Of a stretch of DNA of 64,000 bases, positions 8,642 through 17,761 are shown one piece after another. Both the position numbers and the translations under genes were made by a program. The notes below the pieces were generated by a model. The model was given only the letters and a program-made list of their open reading frames with translations, ran no database searches and was not told the DNA's origin. Position 1 is the first letter of the stretch, and the number at the start of each line of letters is the position of its first letter. The DNA is from Vulcanibacillus modesticaldus. GTDB taxonomy: Bacteria > Bacillota > Bacilli > Tepidibacillales > Tepidibacillaceae. The stretch lies in the NCBI RefSeq assembly GCF_001730235.1, contig NZ_MIJF01000013.1, positions 1 to 64,000 of the forward strand. The letters are read 5' to 3'.

Positions 8642-10171
8642 CTATAAAATATTTTTTATAGGAATAATAATTAGCTCTCCCGATTTGAGACCACTTTTTA
8701 CTTGAGTAAATGTACCATTACTGACCCCAACATCTACTTTCTTAATTATAACCTTGTCTCCCTCAATTACTTTTACTGCTTTACCATTCTCATAGTCAAA
8801 AATACTTATTGTGGGAACAAGAAGAGTATCTTCTACTACATCTACTAAAATTATTGTTTCAACCATCATTCCGATCTTAATTTCATCGTCTTGTGGAAAA
8901 CTAATCTCTACATCATAAAAAGTATGACCATTCTTAGTTACTCCTTTTTCTGAAACATGAGTAACTTTACCTTCAATCTCTCCCTTGCTATATCCGGGTA
9001 TTAATAGAGTTGTCTCCTGTCCAAGTCTAACTTTTGTAATATCTTGTTGGTCTAATTTAGTTACAGCTATCAAATTATCGTCAACAATTCTCAAAATTTT
9101 AGTATTAGGGGTGATATTTTGGGATGGCGCTACATTTAACTCTTTTATTACACCCTCAATGGGAGAAGTTATGACTAAATCATTTAACAGCATTTTCAAT
9201 TCTTTTATCTTTAATTGAATACTGGTGATTACCTGTTTTTGAATCTCTACTTGGTTTAGCAATTGTATATCATCTATCTTTAATAGGGGGGTTCCTTTCT
9301 TTACAAAAACACCGTTATCTATATAAATTTCTTTAATTTTCCCTGTTACATTGGAATAGATTTTTATCTTTTTCGGTGGAACAAAACTACCTTTTTTAAT
9401 CATGGTACCTAATTGTGTCTTGATATGGGCTGTTCCTTTCATTCCTGGTTTTAATAGCCCTGGATTTTTAACTTTAACTAACGTATTATGGACTATCATT
9501 CCACCTTTATTACTCGAGGTATTACTTATTTTTTCAATCGTACCAGTTACTGAACCAGAAAAATCGTGTAAATTAATTTCTACTTCTTGTCCTACCTTAA
9601 TTCTATTAAGGTCTGAACTATATAAATCCATTTCAAAATAGATGTTTTGCTTATCTATAATCGTCAACATTTCCGTATTACCGTTAATATACACACCTTT
9701 TTCTAATGTGTATTCCACAATTCCATCAATTGGAGCTCTGATGTTTGTTAATTGGTCAATTGAGGTATTACCAATCTTATCAATGGTAGTTTGTAATAGA
9801 TTAGCCAATTTTAATCTTTCTACTTTTAATTCACTATATGCTTGTTTGAGCCGCAACTGAAGGTTACTGTCATCTAGTTTTAAGATAGGATCACCTGCTT
9901 TTATCCTATCTCCTTGTTGAACATATATTTCCTCTATGATACCCGGGATTGACGATGTAATCTCTTTTTCTTTTGCATATTTTATTACTCCCATATTATC
10001 TAATGTTAGATAAAGATTATCCTTTGCAACCTTACTTACCAGAAAATTTCCTTGTTCTGCATTTGCTTGCAGATACCAGTAATATGAGGTGGTAAAACTT
10101 ATACTAACTACTAAAAATAAAATGAGAAATAGATACCAACCTTTATTCACTCTCTTGTTCTTCCTGTCCAT
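8642..10171 (-). CDS. Membrane-anchored efflux adaptor with two HlyD-like halves
   Basis: The 509-residue protein has one N-terminal membrane segment (about 11-33). Two lipoyl/barrel-sandwich motifs follow: GIIEEIYVQQGDRIKAGDPI early and GKIKEIYIDNGVFVKKGTPL near residue 280, each with a helical hairpin and a beta-barrel part (VGQEVEINLHDF; LGQETTLLIPGY). It therefore looks like two adaptor units in tandem, where the usual MFP has one. Such proteins link an inner-membrane pump to an exit duct. No ABC or RND pump lies next to it. A terminator at 10296-10330 separates it from the TolC-like gene upstream. Confidence 0.85.
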   Translation of the reverse strand: MDRKNKRVNKGWYLFLILFLVVSISFTTSYYWYLQANAEQGNFLVSKVAKDNLYLTLDNMGVIKYAKEKEITSSIPGIIEEIYVQQGDRIKAGDPILKLDDSNLQLRLKQAYSELKVERLKLANLLQTTIDKIGNTSIDQLTNIRAPIDGIVEYTLEKGVYINGNTEMLTIIDKQNIYFEMDLYSSDLNRIKVGQEVEINLHDFSGSVTGTIEKISNTSSNKGGMIVHNTLVKVKNPGLLKPGMKGTAHIKTQLGTMIKKGSFVPPKKIKIYSNVTGKIKEIYIDNGVFVKKGTPLLKIDDIQLLNQVEIQKQVITSIQLKIKELKMLLNDLVITSPIEGVIKELNVAPSQNITPNTKILRIVDDNLIAVTKLDQQDITKVRLGQETTLLIPGYSKGEIEGKVTHVSEKGVTKNGHTFYDVEISFPQDDEIKIGMMVETIILVDVVEDTLLVPTISIFDYENGKAVKVIEGDKVIIKKVDVGVSNGTFTQVKSGLKSGELIIIPIKNIL

Positions 10172-10295
10172 CCTATCTCCCCCAAATATTCGTATCTATT
10201 GATGTTATACCATAAGTATACACAACCATTCATTAGTAAATGTTTCTAGATCAAAAACAAAATACAATCTTTGACTTATCCATGTTTATTAAAAT

Positions 10296-10330
10296 TCAAA
10301 AAAGCCCTCCTACGTTTGTAGAAGAGCTTT
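10296..10330 (-). terminator. Terminator after the TolC-like gene
   Basis: Minus-strand arms AAGCTCTTCTAC and GTAGGAGGGCTT pair with two G-U wobbles around AAAC and are followed by TTTTTT. The adaptor gene beyond is therefore at least partly separately transcribed. Confidence 0.75.
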
Positions 10331-10348
10331 AACGATAATCGATAATAA

Positions 10349-11692
10349 TTATTTTGTTTGATTCGATGTTATAAACTCTTGATAGTCCTCAATAGTTCCT
10401 CCTAGTACTTTCTCAAGATTGTTCTTAACAGACATTATCTGATACTTACCATCTAGAAGATTATTTTCAGCTTGGGTTAAAGCTGTTTGAGCTGATAGAA
10501 CTTCGTAAATTGTCCCAAGACCAGCCTCATAACGTAATTGGGTAATATGTAAGGATTCCTCAGCTTGTTGAACACTCTTTTCTAAGCTTACCAATTGGTC
10601 ACTTGCTTGATTAAGCCCAACTAATGCTTGATAGATTTGCAAATACATTGAACGTTCTAGCGCCAATAGGTTCAATTTTTCTTTTTGATATACGATTTCC
10701 TGGGCCCGAATTTTATCTTCTTTATTTCCGTAATAGGAATAATGTTCATCGTAGATTTCATATCTTTTTTTCTCAAAGTTTACTTGATCCTGCTTTATTA
10801 AGTAATCAATCCGATTTTCAAATGCAAAGGATAGTAAAGAATCCATTTGTTCAGTTGTAATTTTTGTATCTAGAAATTCTGGCTTTATCTGCTCAACTTC
10901 AAATCCATCAAAATCTTTGATACCTAACAAAACTAATAGACTCTCCTTAGCTGTATGGAGTTGCAACTTAGCACTTTCTAACCCATTCTTGGCCTGTGAA
11001 AGGGCTATTTCACTATCTAAAACAGAAGTTTTGGCTACTAATCCTTGAGCAAATTGCTCCTTTGTAGTCCTATAAAAATGTTCCGCTCTCTTCAAATTTT
11101 GTTCAGCAAGTTGAATACCTTCAAGGGCTTTAGTATAAGAGATCATTGAATCCGTTAGTTGATGGTAGAGGTTTTGTTTTTCTAATTTTATTCTTTTTTC
11201 AGCTAAATCTATCGCATTTTTTGCTTGATAGTAAGTAATTTCTTTATTAATCTTCATTTGGAGTTTGGTTTCTGGACTCCTAACCATCAGTATATTCCCC
11301 ATACTATCCACATATGGAATCTCATCAGTAGGTTCTAAATCCTTAAGGTCCTCAACTTCTTCAAATTGCATTTTTGCCTGTTCTAAATCATATTCTGCTT
11401 TTTTAATATCTATACTGTTTAATAAAGCTAATTGATAAGCCTCCTCAAAAGATATGCCATCTAGGATGTTCAATCTCAAAGGCTGTGATTCTGCCGATTG
11501 GTCGTCATCTTCTTTAAGTTGATCTACTTGATCTGTATCTTCTACTACTAGTTCAACCTGATCGTCAATGATTGCATCGGAGCGAAAGAATATTTGTAAT
11601 CCTCTTTCTTCAGCTTGTAAATACATAGGAAAAGAGAAAAATACTATCAGTAACCCGAGACCTACAAACTTTAGTGTCCCTCTCACCTTCAA
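10349..11692 (-). CDS. TolC-like coiled-coil exporter protein in a Gram-positive host
   Basis: The 447-residue protein has a signal peptide (about 1-27), an acidic stretch, and two outer membrane efflux protein-type repeats (about 80-270 and 285-440): ISFEEAYQLALLNSIDIKKAE and LHITQLRYEAGLGTIYEVLSAQTALTQAENNLL, with the FAQGLVAKTSVLDSEIALSQAK phrase. The insertions where TolC has its membrane beta strands are short and charged (for example YYGNKEDKIRAQ), so a beta barrel seems to be missing. It is transcribed after the O-antigen ligase-like gene (29-base gap). A cell-wall-crossing duct or scaffold partnering the adaptor at 8642-10171 is inferred. Confidence 0.8.
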   Translation of the reverse strand: MKVRGTLKFVGLGLLIVFFSFPMYLQAEERGLQIFFRSDAIIDDQVELVVEDTDQVDQLKEDDDQSAESQPLRLNILDGISFEEAYQLALLNSIDIKKAEYDLEQAKMQFEEVEDLKDLEPTDEIPYVDSMGNILMVRSPETKLQMKINKEITYYQAKNAIDLAEKRIKLEKQNLYHQLTDSMISYTKALEGIQLAEQNLKRAEHFYRTTKEQFAQGLVAKTSVLDSEIALSQAKNGLESAKLQLHTAKESLLVLLGIKDFDGFEVEQIKPEFLDTKITTEQMDSLLSFAFENRIDYLIKQDQVNFEKKRYEIYDEHYSYYGNKEDKIRAQEIVYQKEKLNLLALERSMYLQIYQALVGLNQASDQLVSLEKSVQQAEESLHITQLRYEAGLGTIYEVLSAQTALTQAENNLLDGKYQIMSVKNNLEKVLGGTIEDYQEFITSNQTK

Positions 11693-11721
11693 CCCTCCTT
11701 TACAATACTTTTATATAAATA

Positions 11722-13983
11722 CTAATTCTCCCAATCACTGTAAATTCCTTTAATTATTTTATCTACACCCAAATCCTTACCCTGTTGGATTAACTTATTA
11801 GCTTTATCCAGATTGCCCATCTTCTGATAAATATAGGCACTCCATGCCAGTGAATCCCTTTTAATCCTAGCATCTTTTACTTTGGTCAATGGTAAAAGCA
11901 TCTCTAAACCTTCCTTATATTTTCCTTCTACGACTTTTGTTTGGCCTACAAATAGACGCATGGTTAAAGAAGGCTTATAACCCTTATATTGCAACACGGG
12001 AACCTGTTGATCTAAATACTCTCTCCGATTTACTACTTCATTATAACGATCATAAATTCTAGAAATCATTTTCTCAAACTTATCTTGATTATTTTGCTGT
12101 TTATAATATTTAGCAAGATTGAAAGAATAGATTATATCTTGTTCGTACAACTGCCAACGCCATGGTCCATTTTTAATTCCAACATCTAAGACATCTAACG
12201 AGTTACCTAAAAATCCGATTTTAGCAAATACTTGAGATAGCTGTAACATGACGGTAGGATTCTTCTGCTTCATCGCATTTATTTTTAAAGCTTCAGCTAA
12301 TATCCTTTGCTTTACCTTATTATTCTTTGTTTTTTCATAGACCTGCAGATATAGATTTATTTTTTCAAAACGGTATTTTGTTTCATATGGATTAGCATTA
12401 ATTGCTTTAGCTATTAGAACTTCTGCCTCACTTATCGGTATATTAACAATTTTTTTGACTACTCTATCTGCATATATAAATCTACTAGCCATAACCGTAC
12501 TGGTAAGTGACATTATTACTATCAATACTAAAACCGTATATGATACAGCTTTATCCCACTTAAATTGAAAATTCAAAGGATAAGTTAGTAATCCTAACAA
12601 TATCATTACTAATACCAGAACATATGCATATGACATGTTAAAGTCGATATAACTATGCACTAAAATCAATCCCACCATAAAGCCAAATGCTAACACCCGA
12701 TTATATTCTTCATCGTTCATAGACTTACGTGCTTTAATTATTGATAATAGAATCAATAGAAGTAATCCTAAAAATAATATTAACCCTACAATGCCTATTT
12801 CTACAGTAAGCTGATAATAAAAATTATGGGCTTGGCGAGAGATATATGGATAGGATTGATAACGTTCAAACTGCTCTTTCCATGCTCCACCACCAGCACC
12901 GAAGAATGGCCGATCTTTGATCATCGTAGTAGCATCAGTTACAAAATTATTTCGTTCAACCACACTTCGTGTTTCAAGATTAATATCTGAGATTCTTTTT
13001 TGTAGTTGGTCTGGTAATTTCTCGATTACCTGAGGACTGGTAATGGAACTAACACCAATTATCATCACTACGAAAATTATAATTGGGAATATAAATCTAT
13101 TAGCTGATCTAGTAGAATTAAGTATTTCTGCTTTATTAATTATCATCGAAATAAGTGAATAAATTATTCCAACAACTAATGAACCAGTTATCAATATTAG
13201 AAAACCTTTAAAATAATTACTTTCTTTAATAGTTACATTCAAGATTGTTAAGGTTAAAATACTAGTTAAACCAATCAATAAAGAATGAAATATGTATAAG
13301 ATCTGTTGTTTAAATCGTAAAAATAATAATCCAACAAACCAAACAAGTGCAAAAACTAACCATGCCCCTCGTGAATATGTAAAGATTAAAGTAATTAATA
13401 ATAGATAAGCAGTAAACGAATCAAAAATAAATGCTTTTTTCTTCCCTGTCGAGCGTATTAATACAGCAATTAACACAGCTGCTAAGATTACAGCATATGT
13501 ATTGGGATATTGGAATACTGAACTAATCCGATAGCCTAAAAAAGCATCCTTAAAATCTGTTAATTTATATGCTGCCAGCCAACCAAACACTGCTGTCCAA
13601 GTACCCATCAATAAGATAGAATACCAAAGAAAATCTTGCATCCTTCTATATTCCTTAATTAATAAAACAAGAATAAAGAATTGAGTAGCCATCAGCCATC
13701 TGAAAAATTGCTGATATGCCAGTAATTGATTTTCTGCAAAAAGTGCTGTTATTAAATATAAAAATGTAACTAAAGAAAGCAACCATACTACAGGTTGTTT
13801 AAACACTCTTCTGATCTGCTCCCAATTAAGGAACATGAAAAATAGAAAGATTATAGCTACTCCCGTTTCAATCCAATAAAAATCTTGATCAAAAAACATT
13901 CCTCTATAAAGGTTCGATATTAAAATGAAAATAGCTATAAGGGTTGCAGGTATTAAAAGACTAATTTTTTTGGAATAAGTCAC
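11722..13983 (-). CDS. O-antigen ligase/polymerase-like membrane protein with TPR tail
   Basis: About a dozen hydrophobic segments fill residues 5-495, with the Wzy_C-type periplasmic loop including FFGAGGGAWKEQFERYQSYP and RQAHNFYYQLTVEIGIVGLILFL. The remaining 250 residues are helical and TPR-like. This family joins or polymerises lipid-linked glycans outside the membrane. I start at GTG 13983 (753 residues), six bases after AGGTGG; an ATG at 13998 is also in frame. Its position next to the S-layer gene and the wall polymer genes suggests ligation of a glycan onto surface protein or polymer, which is inference. Confidence 0.85.
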   Translation of the reverse strand: MTYSKKISLLIPATLIAIFILISNLYRGMFFDQDFYWIETGVAIIFLFFMFLNWEQIRRVFKQPVVWLLSLVTFLYLITALFAENQLLAYQQFFRWLMATQFFILVLLIKEYRRMQDFLWYSILLMGTWTAVFGWLAAYKLTDFKDAFLGYRISSVFQYPNTYAVILAAVLIAVLIRSTGKKKAFIFDSFTAYLLLITLIFTYSRGAWLVFALVWFVGLLFLRFKQQILYIFHSLLIGLTSILTLTILNVTIKESNYFKGFLILITGSLVVGIIYSLISMIINKAEILNSTRSANRFIFPIIIFVVMIIGVSSITSPQVIEKLPDQLQKRISDINLETRSVVERNNFVTDATTMIKDRPFFGAGGGAWKEQFERYQSYPYISRQAHNFYYQLTVEIGIVGLILFLGLLLLILLSIIKARKSMNDEEYNRVLAFGFMVGLILVHSYIDFNMSYAYVLVLVMILLGLLTYPLNFQFKWDKAVSYTVLVLIVIMSLTSTVMASRFIYADRVVKKIVNIPISEAEVLIAKAINANPYETKYRFEKINLYLQVYEKTKNNKVKQRILAEALKINAMKQKNPTVMLQLSQVFAKIGFLGNSLDVLDVGIKNGPWRWQLYEQDIIYSFNLAKYYKQQNNQDKFEKMISRIYDRYNEVVNRREYLDQQVPVLQYKGYKPSLTMRLFVGQTKVVEGKYKEGLEMLLPLTKVKDARIKRDSLAWSAYIYQKMGNLDKANKLIQQGKDLGVDKIIKGIYSDWEN

Positions 13984-14065
13984 TTCAGTCCACCTCATTT
14001 ATCTAAAACATAAGAAAACTATACGATAATTTTACCATAATCACTCCTTAAATTAACCCATTCAT

Positions 14066-14100
14066 TAAAAAAACTCCCCTCATAAATAGAGGGGAGTTTT
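14066..14100 (-). terminator. Strong terminator of the S-layer gene
   Basis: CTCCCCTC and GAGGGGAG form a GC-rich 8-bp stem with T-runs on both sides, placed 15 bases after the S-layer stop codon. Confidence 0.9.
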
Positions 14101-14115
14101 GATAATTGTTAGTTA

Positions 14116-16575
14116 TTACTTAGTACGCTCAATTACGATAACGTCAGCTACTTCTTTACCACCGAATAAATCTCCGGAAGAAACTACAGTTCCCTTATAG
14201 CTGAACTCTGGAGTTTGTAAATCTTGATCGTACTTAGCATCTTGTACGTTGAAGTACGCACCTAACTCATAAGTTGTAACAGTTTCATCACCAGTTGTAT
14301 CTACTGTCTTAACTAGTACCTTAGTAGTACCATCAACAAATACGTATTCATTAGCACCATTGTCTAAGGAGAACACGTTACCATCAAATGTTACAGTAGC
14401 ATCACTTAATGGAAGAACAGTAACCATATCGAATGTGCCATCAACTGTTACTTCATCAGTTAACTTAACAAATGGAGTAGCAGATGAAAGATCTGGTAAT
14501 GTAGTATCATTATCAACTGTATAAGTTACTTCTGTTCCATCAACATTTAATGTTAGATAAGTGTATGTTACAGTATCTTCTCCCTCAAGAACTTGCTCTT
14601 GAGATGTAGCTACTGCAAAACCGTATACTGGATCAAGTTGATCATCAGAAGTTGAAACAACTTCAGCTGTTAAGAAGATATAAGCTAAGCTGAATGCATC
14701 ATCTGCATCTACTACGTATTGTACTTCATCGTATTCAGATAGATCAGCTAAAGTTAAAGTCTTAACTACAACTTCATTAGTCTCATCGTCAAATGAGATT
14801 TGCCAAATCTTAGTATCAGATGTTACGTTAAACTTACCATAAGTATCAAATGTTACAGAAGATGTACCTACACCATCTTCAGCAATTGTAGCTGTTTGTT
14901 CAAATGTAAAGTCAGCTGCTGAACCGTAAACAGAATCTACAACAGCTTTTCCGTCAGCATCAATTGTAAATGTGTATAGACCATTTAGAGCATAGCCAGT
15001 ATCAATATTATCAACGTCTGAAACAGTTGCACGGTAAGTAACTACGTCTCCATCAAGATTTGCAACTTTGATGTCTACAACTTGAGTGATCTTGTTGTTT
15101 TCATCTAATACATTGTACTCTTCACTGCTTAAGTAGTATCCTACTACAGTTGTGTTTTCAGTTGTTTCTTCAGTTACTTCTACAGCTTTAACAATTACAT
15201 CATCTTTATCTAAAGTAACTGTGTATTCAGTACCCAAGCTAAGTACAACATTTGATTTATAAGCTACACCATTAATAGTGTACTCAGAATCCTTAATACG
15301 AGTTACTTTACCAGTAACACTCTTCTCTACTAAATCAACCTTAATAGCTGTTTTAGAAGTGTCGCCACCTGGGAAACTTACATAAAGAACTTGACCTTCT
15401 TTGATATCATCAAATGTAGCTGATGCACCATTTAAGGTAATAACAGTATCTTCATCTACATAGAATCCACCATCAGTGTAATCAACATACTGATAACGGC
15501 TAGTTTCAGTAGTTGATGCTACGAACTTACCTTCTAAGTCATAACCATCTACTACTGCAAAACGTACAGCAGTACCATCTTCAGTGCTTAAGAAAGCTTT
15601 AACATTGTCACCTTCAACTAAAGTGTAAGAATCATCTTGTACACCATTATAGAAGATTGTTGCACCACTGAAAGTGTACTCAACGTCATCAACGATTAAC
15701 TTACCATTTTCGTCAACAGTACCATTTACTACATAGTTTGTAGCAGGTGCTAAGTAAGTAATCTCATTATCATCATTCAATAGATAATTAACGTTTTGAC
15801 CTAGAGCCCAAGCACCTACATAAGCATCAGTAGCAAATGCAGTAGCTGTTCCGTCAAGAAGAATCTTACCATCAGCATCTAATTCTGGCTCAGTTACTAC
15901 AGCAGTTTTAAAGTCAGCACCTAACTTATCGTTTACAAAGATTACATCATTTGAATTAGCATCTTTAACTACGTCAAACTTATCAGCATCAGCATCATAA
16001 GCTACTACTTTTTGATCTAGTGTTGCTGAAGTTAATTGAGCAACAAGACCACGATTAGCATTAACTGCTGCTGCGAAGTCTGTACCTTCAAATAATCCTA
16101 ATTCATTAGCTTTGATTAAGTAATCAAAAGGCCAGTTACCTGGTAACTCATCGTTGTAACCTAATGCACGAAGTAATACAGTTACAACTTCTTGACCAGT
16201 AATGTTCTTCTTTGGTTGGAATGTTCCATCTGGATAACCTTTAATGTATCCGTAGCTTGCTGCTGCTGCTACATATCCAGCGTACCACTCATCTCCATCA
16301 ATATCAGAGAAAGCTGAAGTACCTTTTAAAAGATCAGCAGCTGCTTCCTTTCCAGTTGCGATAACGATAATTTTTGCGAACTCAGCACGAGTGATGTCGT
16401 TAGCAGGTCTAAAGGTTCCATCTGGATAACCATTTAGAACGCCAAGTGCTGTTAATTTAGCAACAGCATCTTCGTAATCAGTACCTGCTACATCACTAGG
16501 CGCTGCAGCCATTGCAGGCATAGCTAATGCAAATACTAATACGAATGCTAATAAAGCATTAACAAATTTTTTCAT
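14116..16575 (-). CDS. Probable main S-layer protein, N-terminal SLH domains
   Basis: The mature protein begins after the signal peptide MKKFVNALLAFVLVFALAMPAMAA. Three SLH units follow at about 30-80, 87-140 and 145-185 (LNGYPDGTFRPANDITRAEFAKI; IKGYPDGTFQPKKNITGQE). The remaining 630 residues are acidic, Thr/Val/Asp-rich beta repeats with almost no Cys, as in self-assembling S-layer proteins. I start at ATG 16575 (819 residues), because it opens a textbook signal peptide; the frame reaches upstream to 16656. SLH domains bind pyruvylated wall polymer made with CsaB, encoded nearby. The strong terminator and long leader suggest high expression. Confidence 0.88.
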   Translation of the reverse strand: MKKFVNALLAFVLVFALAMPAMAAAPSDVAGTDYEDAVAKLTALGVLNGYPDGTFRPANDITRAEFAKIIVIATGKEAAADLLKGTSAFSDIDGDEWYAGYVAAAASYGYIKGYPDGTFQPKKNITGQEVVTVLLRALGYNDELPGNWPFDYLIKANELGLFEGTDFAAAVNANRGLVAQLTSATLDQKVVAYDADADKFDVVKDANSNDVIFVNDKLGADFKTAVVTEPELDADGKILLDGTATAFATDAYVGAWALGQNVNYLLNDDNEITYLAPATNYVVNGTVDENGKLIVDDVEYTFSGATIFYNGVQDDSYTLVEGDNVKAFLSTEDGTAVRFAVVDGYDLEGKFVASTTETSRYQYVDYTDGGFYVDEDTVITLNGASATFDDIKEGQVLYVSFPGGDTSKTAIKVDLVEKSVTGKVTRIKDSEYTINGVAYKSNVVLSLGTEYTVTLDKDDVIVKAVEVTEETTENTTVVGYYLSSEEYNVLDENNKITQVVDIKVANLDGDVVTYRATVSDVDNIDTGYALNGLYTFTIDADGKAVVDSVYGSAADFTFEQTATIAEDGVGTSSVTFDTYGKFNVTSDTKIWQISFDDETNEVVVKTLTLADLSEYDEVQYVVDADDAFSLAYIFLTAEVVSTSDDQLDPVYGFAVATSQEQVLEGEDTVTYTYLTLNVDGTEVTYTVDNDTTLPDLSSATPFVKLTDEVTVDGTFDMVTVLPLSDATVTFDGNVFSLDNGANEYVFVDGTTKVLVKTVDTTGDETVTTYELGAYFNVQDAKYDQDLQTPEFSYKGTVVSSGDLFGGKEVADVIVIERTK

Positions 16576-16798
16576 AACCTTTATTTCTCCTCCTCTAGAA
16601 TTGTTTGGTTGAGAGTTATTTGCATATTTATTGCTCTTTCCTCCCAAGCCAGTCACCCCCTCTCTTGAGTTGAGCGTTTATTTCTTTATATTTATGTCTA
16701 CGGTGTTAACCGTAGAAACTTGTAAACTATGTAATGGAAACTGATAAAACAACGGATAATTGGAAAACTATGTATATTATAAAAAACCTACTTTTCTG

Positions 16799-16827
16799 AT
16801 TATACAATGAGATATCGCCTTCGTAAA
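16799..16827 (-). promoter_or_regulatory. Likely S-layer gene promoter
   Basis: On the minus strand TTTACG and TATAAT are 17 bases apart. Transcription from here would give an untranslated leader of about 220 bases. A second TATAAT lies downstream near 16775-16780 but lacks a good -35 box. Confidence 0.6.
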
Positions 16828-16836
16828 GGGTAAATA

Positions 16837-16877
16837 TTCCATAAATGTGGTCCAACTTTCCATAAAAGTAGGACAAG
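16837..16877. repeat. Two 20-bp direct repeats 21 bp apart upstream of the S-layer promoter
   Basis: TTCCATAAATGTGGTCCAAC (16837-16856) and TTCCATAAAAGTAGGACAAG (16858-16877) match at about 15 of 20 positions. The 21-bp phase puts them on the same face of the helix just behind the -35 box, a typical arrangement for activator sites. Confidence 0.5.
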
Positions 16878-17063
16878 CTATCTATAAGATTACTATGTTT
16901 TTTTACAACTAATTAGACGTATTTTTTATAAAAAAGTTTCGCAGACTATAATTTTTTTTAAAATTTTATCGTTGAAAATTTTACTTTCTCAAAATGTTAA
17001 GGACCCGTTGCATCGGGTGATAGTTTTCGATAGGATTAATTACATAGAAATGAGGTGTTGAAG

Positions 17064-17711
17064 TTGTTAGAAAGATATCTGACGGTTAATGAATATGGCG
17101 AAAAAGCGATCATTATTCGTAAATCTGAATTTATCGGTTATGTTAAAAATGTAACTACTGAAGAAGAAGCGATTAAGTTTATAGATTCGATCAAAAAAAA
17201 GCATTGGAATGCTACACATAATTGTTCAGCTTATGTTATTGGAGAAAACGATGAGATCCAAAAGGCTAACGATGATGGTGAACCTAGCGGGACAGCTGGT
17301 AAGCCGATATTAGAGGTCATCAAAAAGAATGGACTAAAAGACACTGTAATAGTTGTAACAAGATATTTTGGTGGGATTATGTTGGGAGCCGGAGGCTTAA
17401 TTCGTGCATATGGACAAGCTGCTAATGAAGCAATTCATGAAGCTGGGATTATCGAGCGAATTTTGCACACTGTAATTTCAATCACTGTAGATTATACCTG
17501 GTTAGGCAAAATAGAGAACGAGCTAAATAATAAAAAATATCAAATTGAAAAAATAGATTATCTAGAAAATGTCACTATTTATGTTTTAGCGGAAGCAGGT
17601 AAAGAAGAACAACTTGAAAAATTAATTACTAATCTCACCAGTGGTCAAGCTAAAATAGCAAGAATAGAACAAAAATATGTCGATATCCCTTATTCCAAAA
17701 AAGGAGCCTAG
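17064..17711 (+). CDS. yvyE: YvyE/YigZ (IMPACT) family protein
   Basis: The protein carries the UPF0029 N-terminal domain with KSEFIGYVKNV, HNCSAYVIGENDEIQKANDDGEPSGTAG, and VTRYFGGIMLGAGGLIRAYG, plus a small C-terminal ferredoxin-like domain. The family is conserved and linked to translation stress, but its biochemical role is unclear. The start is set at TTG 17064 (215 residues), six bases after GAGGTG; a GTG at 17055 falls inside that site. In B. subtilis yvyE lies beside degS, tagO and an LCP gene, all of which occur in this window too. Confidence 0.88.
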   Translation: MLERYLTVNEYGEKAIIIRKSEFIGYVKNVTTEEEAIKFIDSIKKKHWNATHNCSAYVIGENDEIQKANDDGEPSGTAGKPILEVIKKNGLKDTVIVVTRYFGGIMLGAGGLIRAYGQAANEAIHEAGIIERILHTVISITVDYTWLGKIENELNNKKYQIEKIDYLENVTIYVLAEAGKEEQLEKLITNLTSGQAKIARIEQKYVDIPYSKKGA

Positions 17712-17733
17712 AATTATCTAGACTCCATTTTCA
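17703..17733 (+). terminator. Weak terminator after yvyE
   Basis: GGAGCCTAGA and TCTAGACTCC pair with one mismatch around ATTA and are followed by ATTTTC. The stem includes the yvyE stop codon. Confidence 0.5.
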
Positions 17734-17761
17734 TTACATTTATTATAATATATTACCTAGT

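Larger units (their letters stand above)
16576..17063. promoter_or_regulatory. Long leader and divergent control region between the S-layer gene and yvyE
   Basis: This stretch of about 490 bases has no convincing gene. On the minus side it holds a promoter (16799-16827), a small hairpin CTACGGT/ACCGTAG at 16698-16715, a GGAGGAG site before the S-layer ATG, and two 20-bp direct repeats upstream of the promoter. On the plus side ACCCG/CGGGT (17003-17018) lies upstream of yvyE. Confidence 0.55.
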
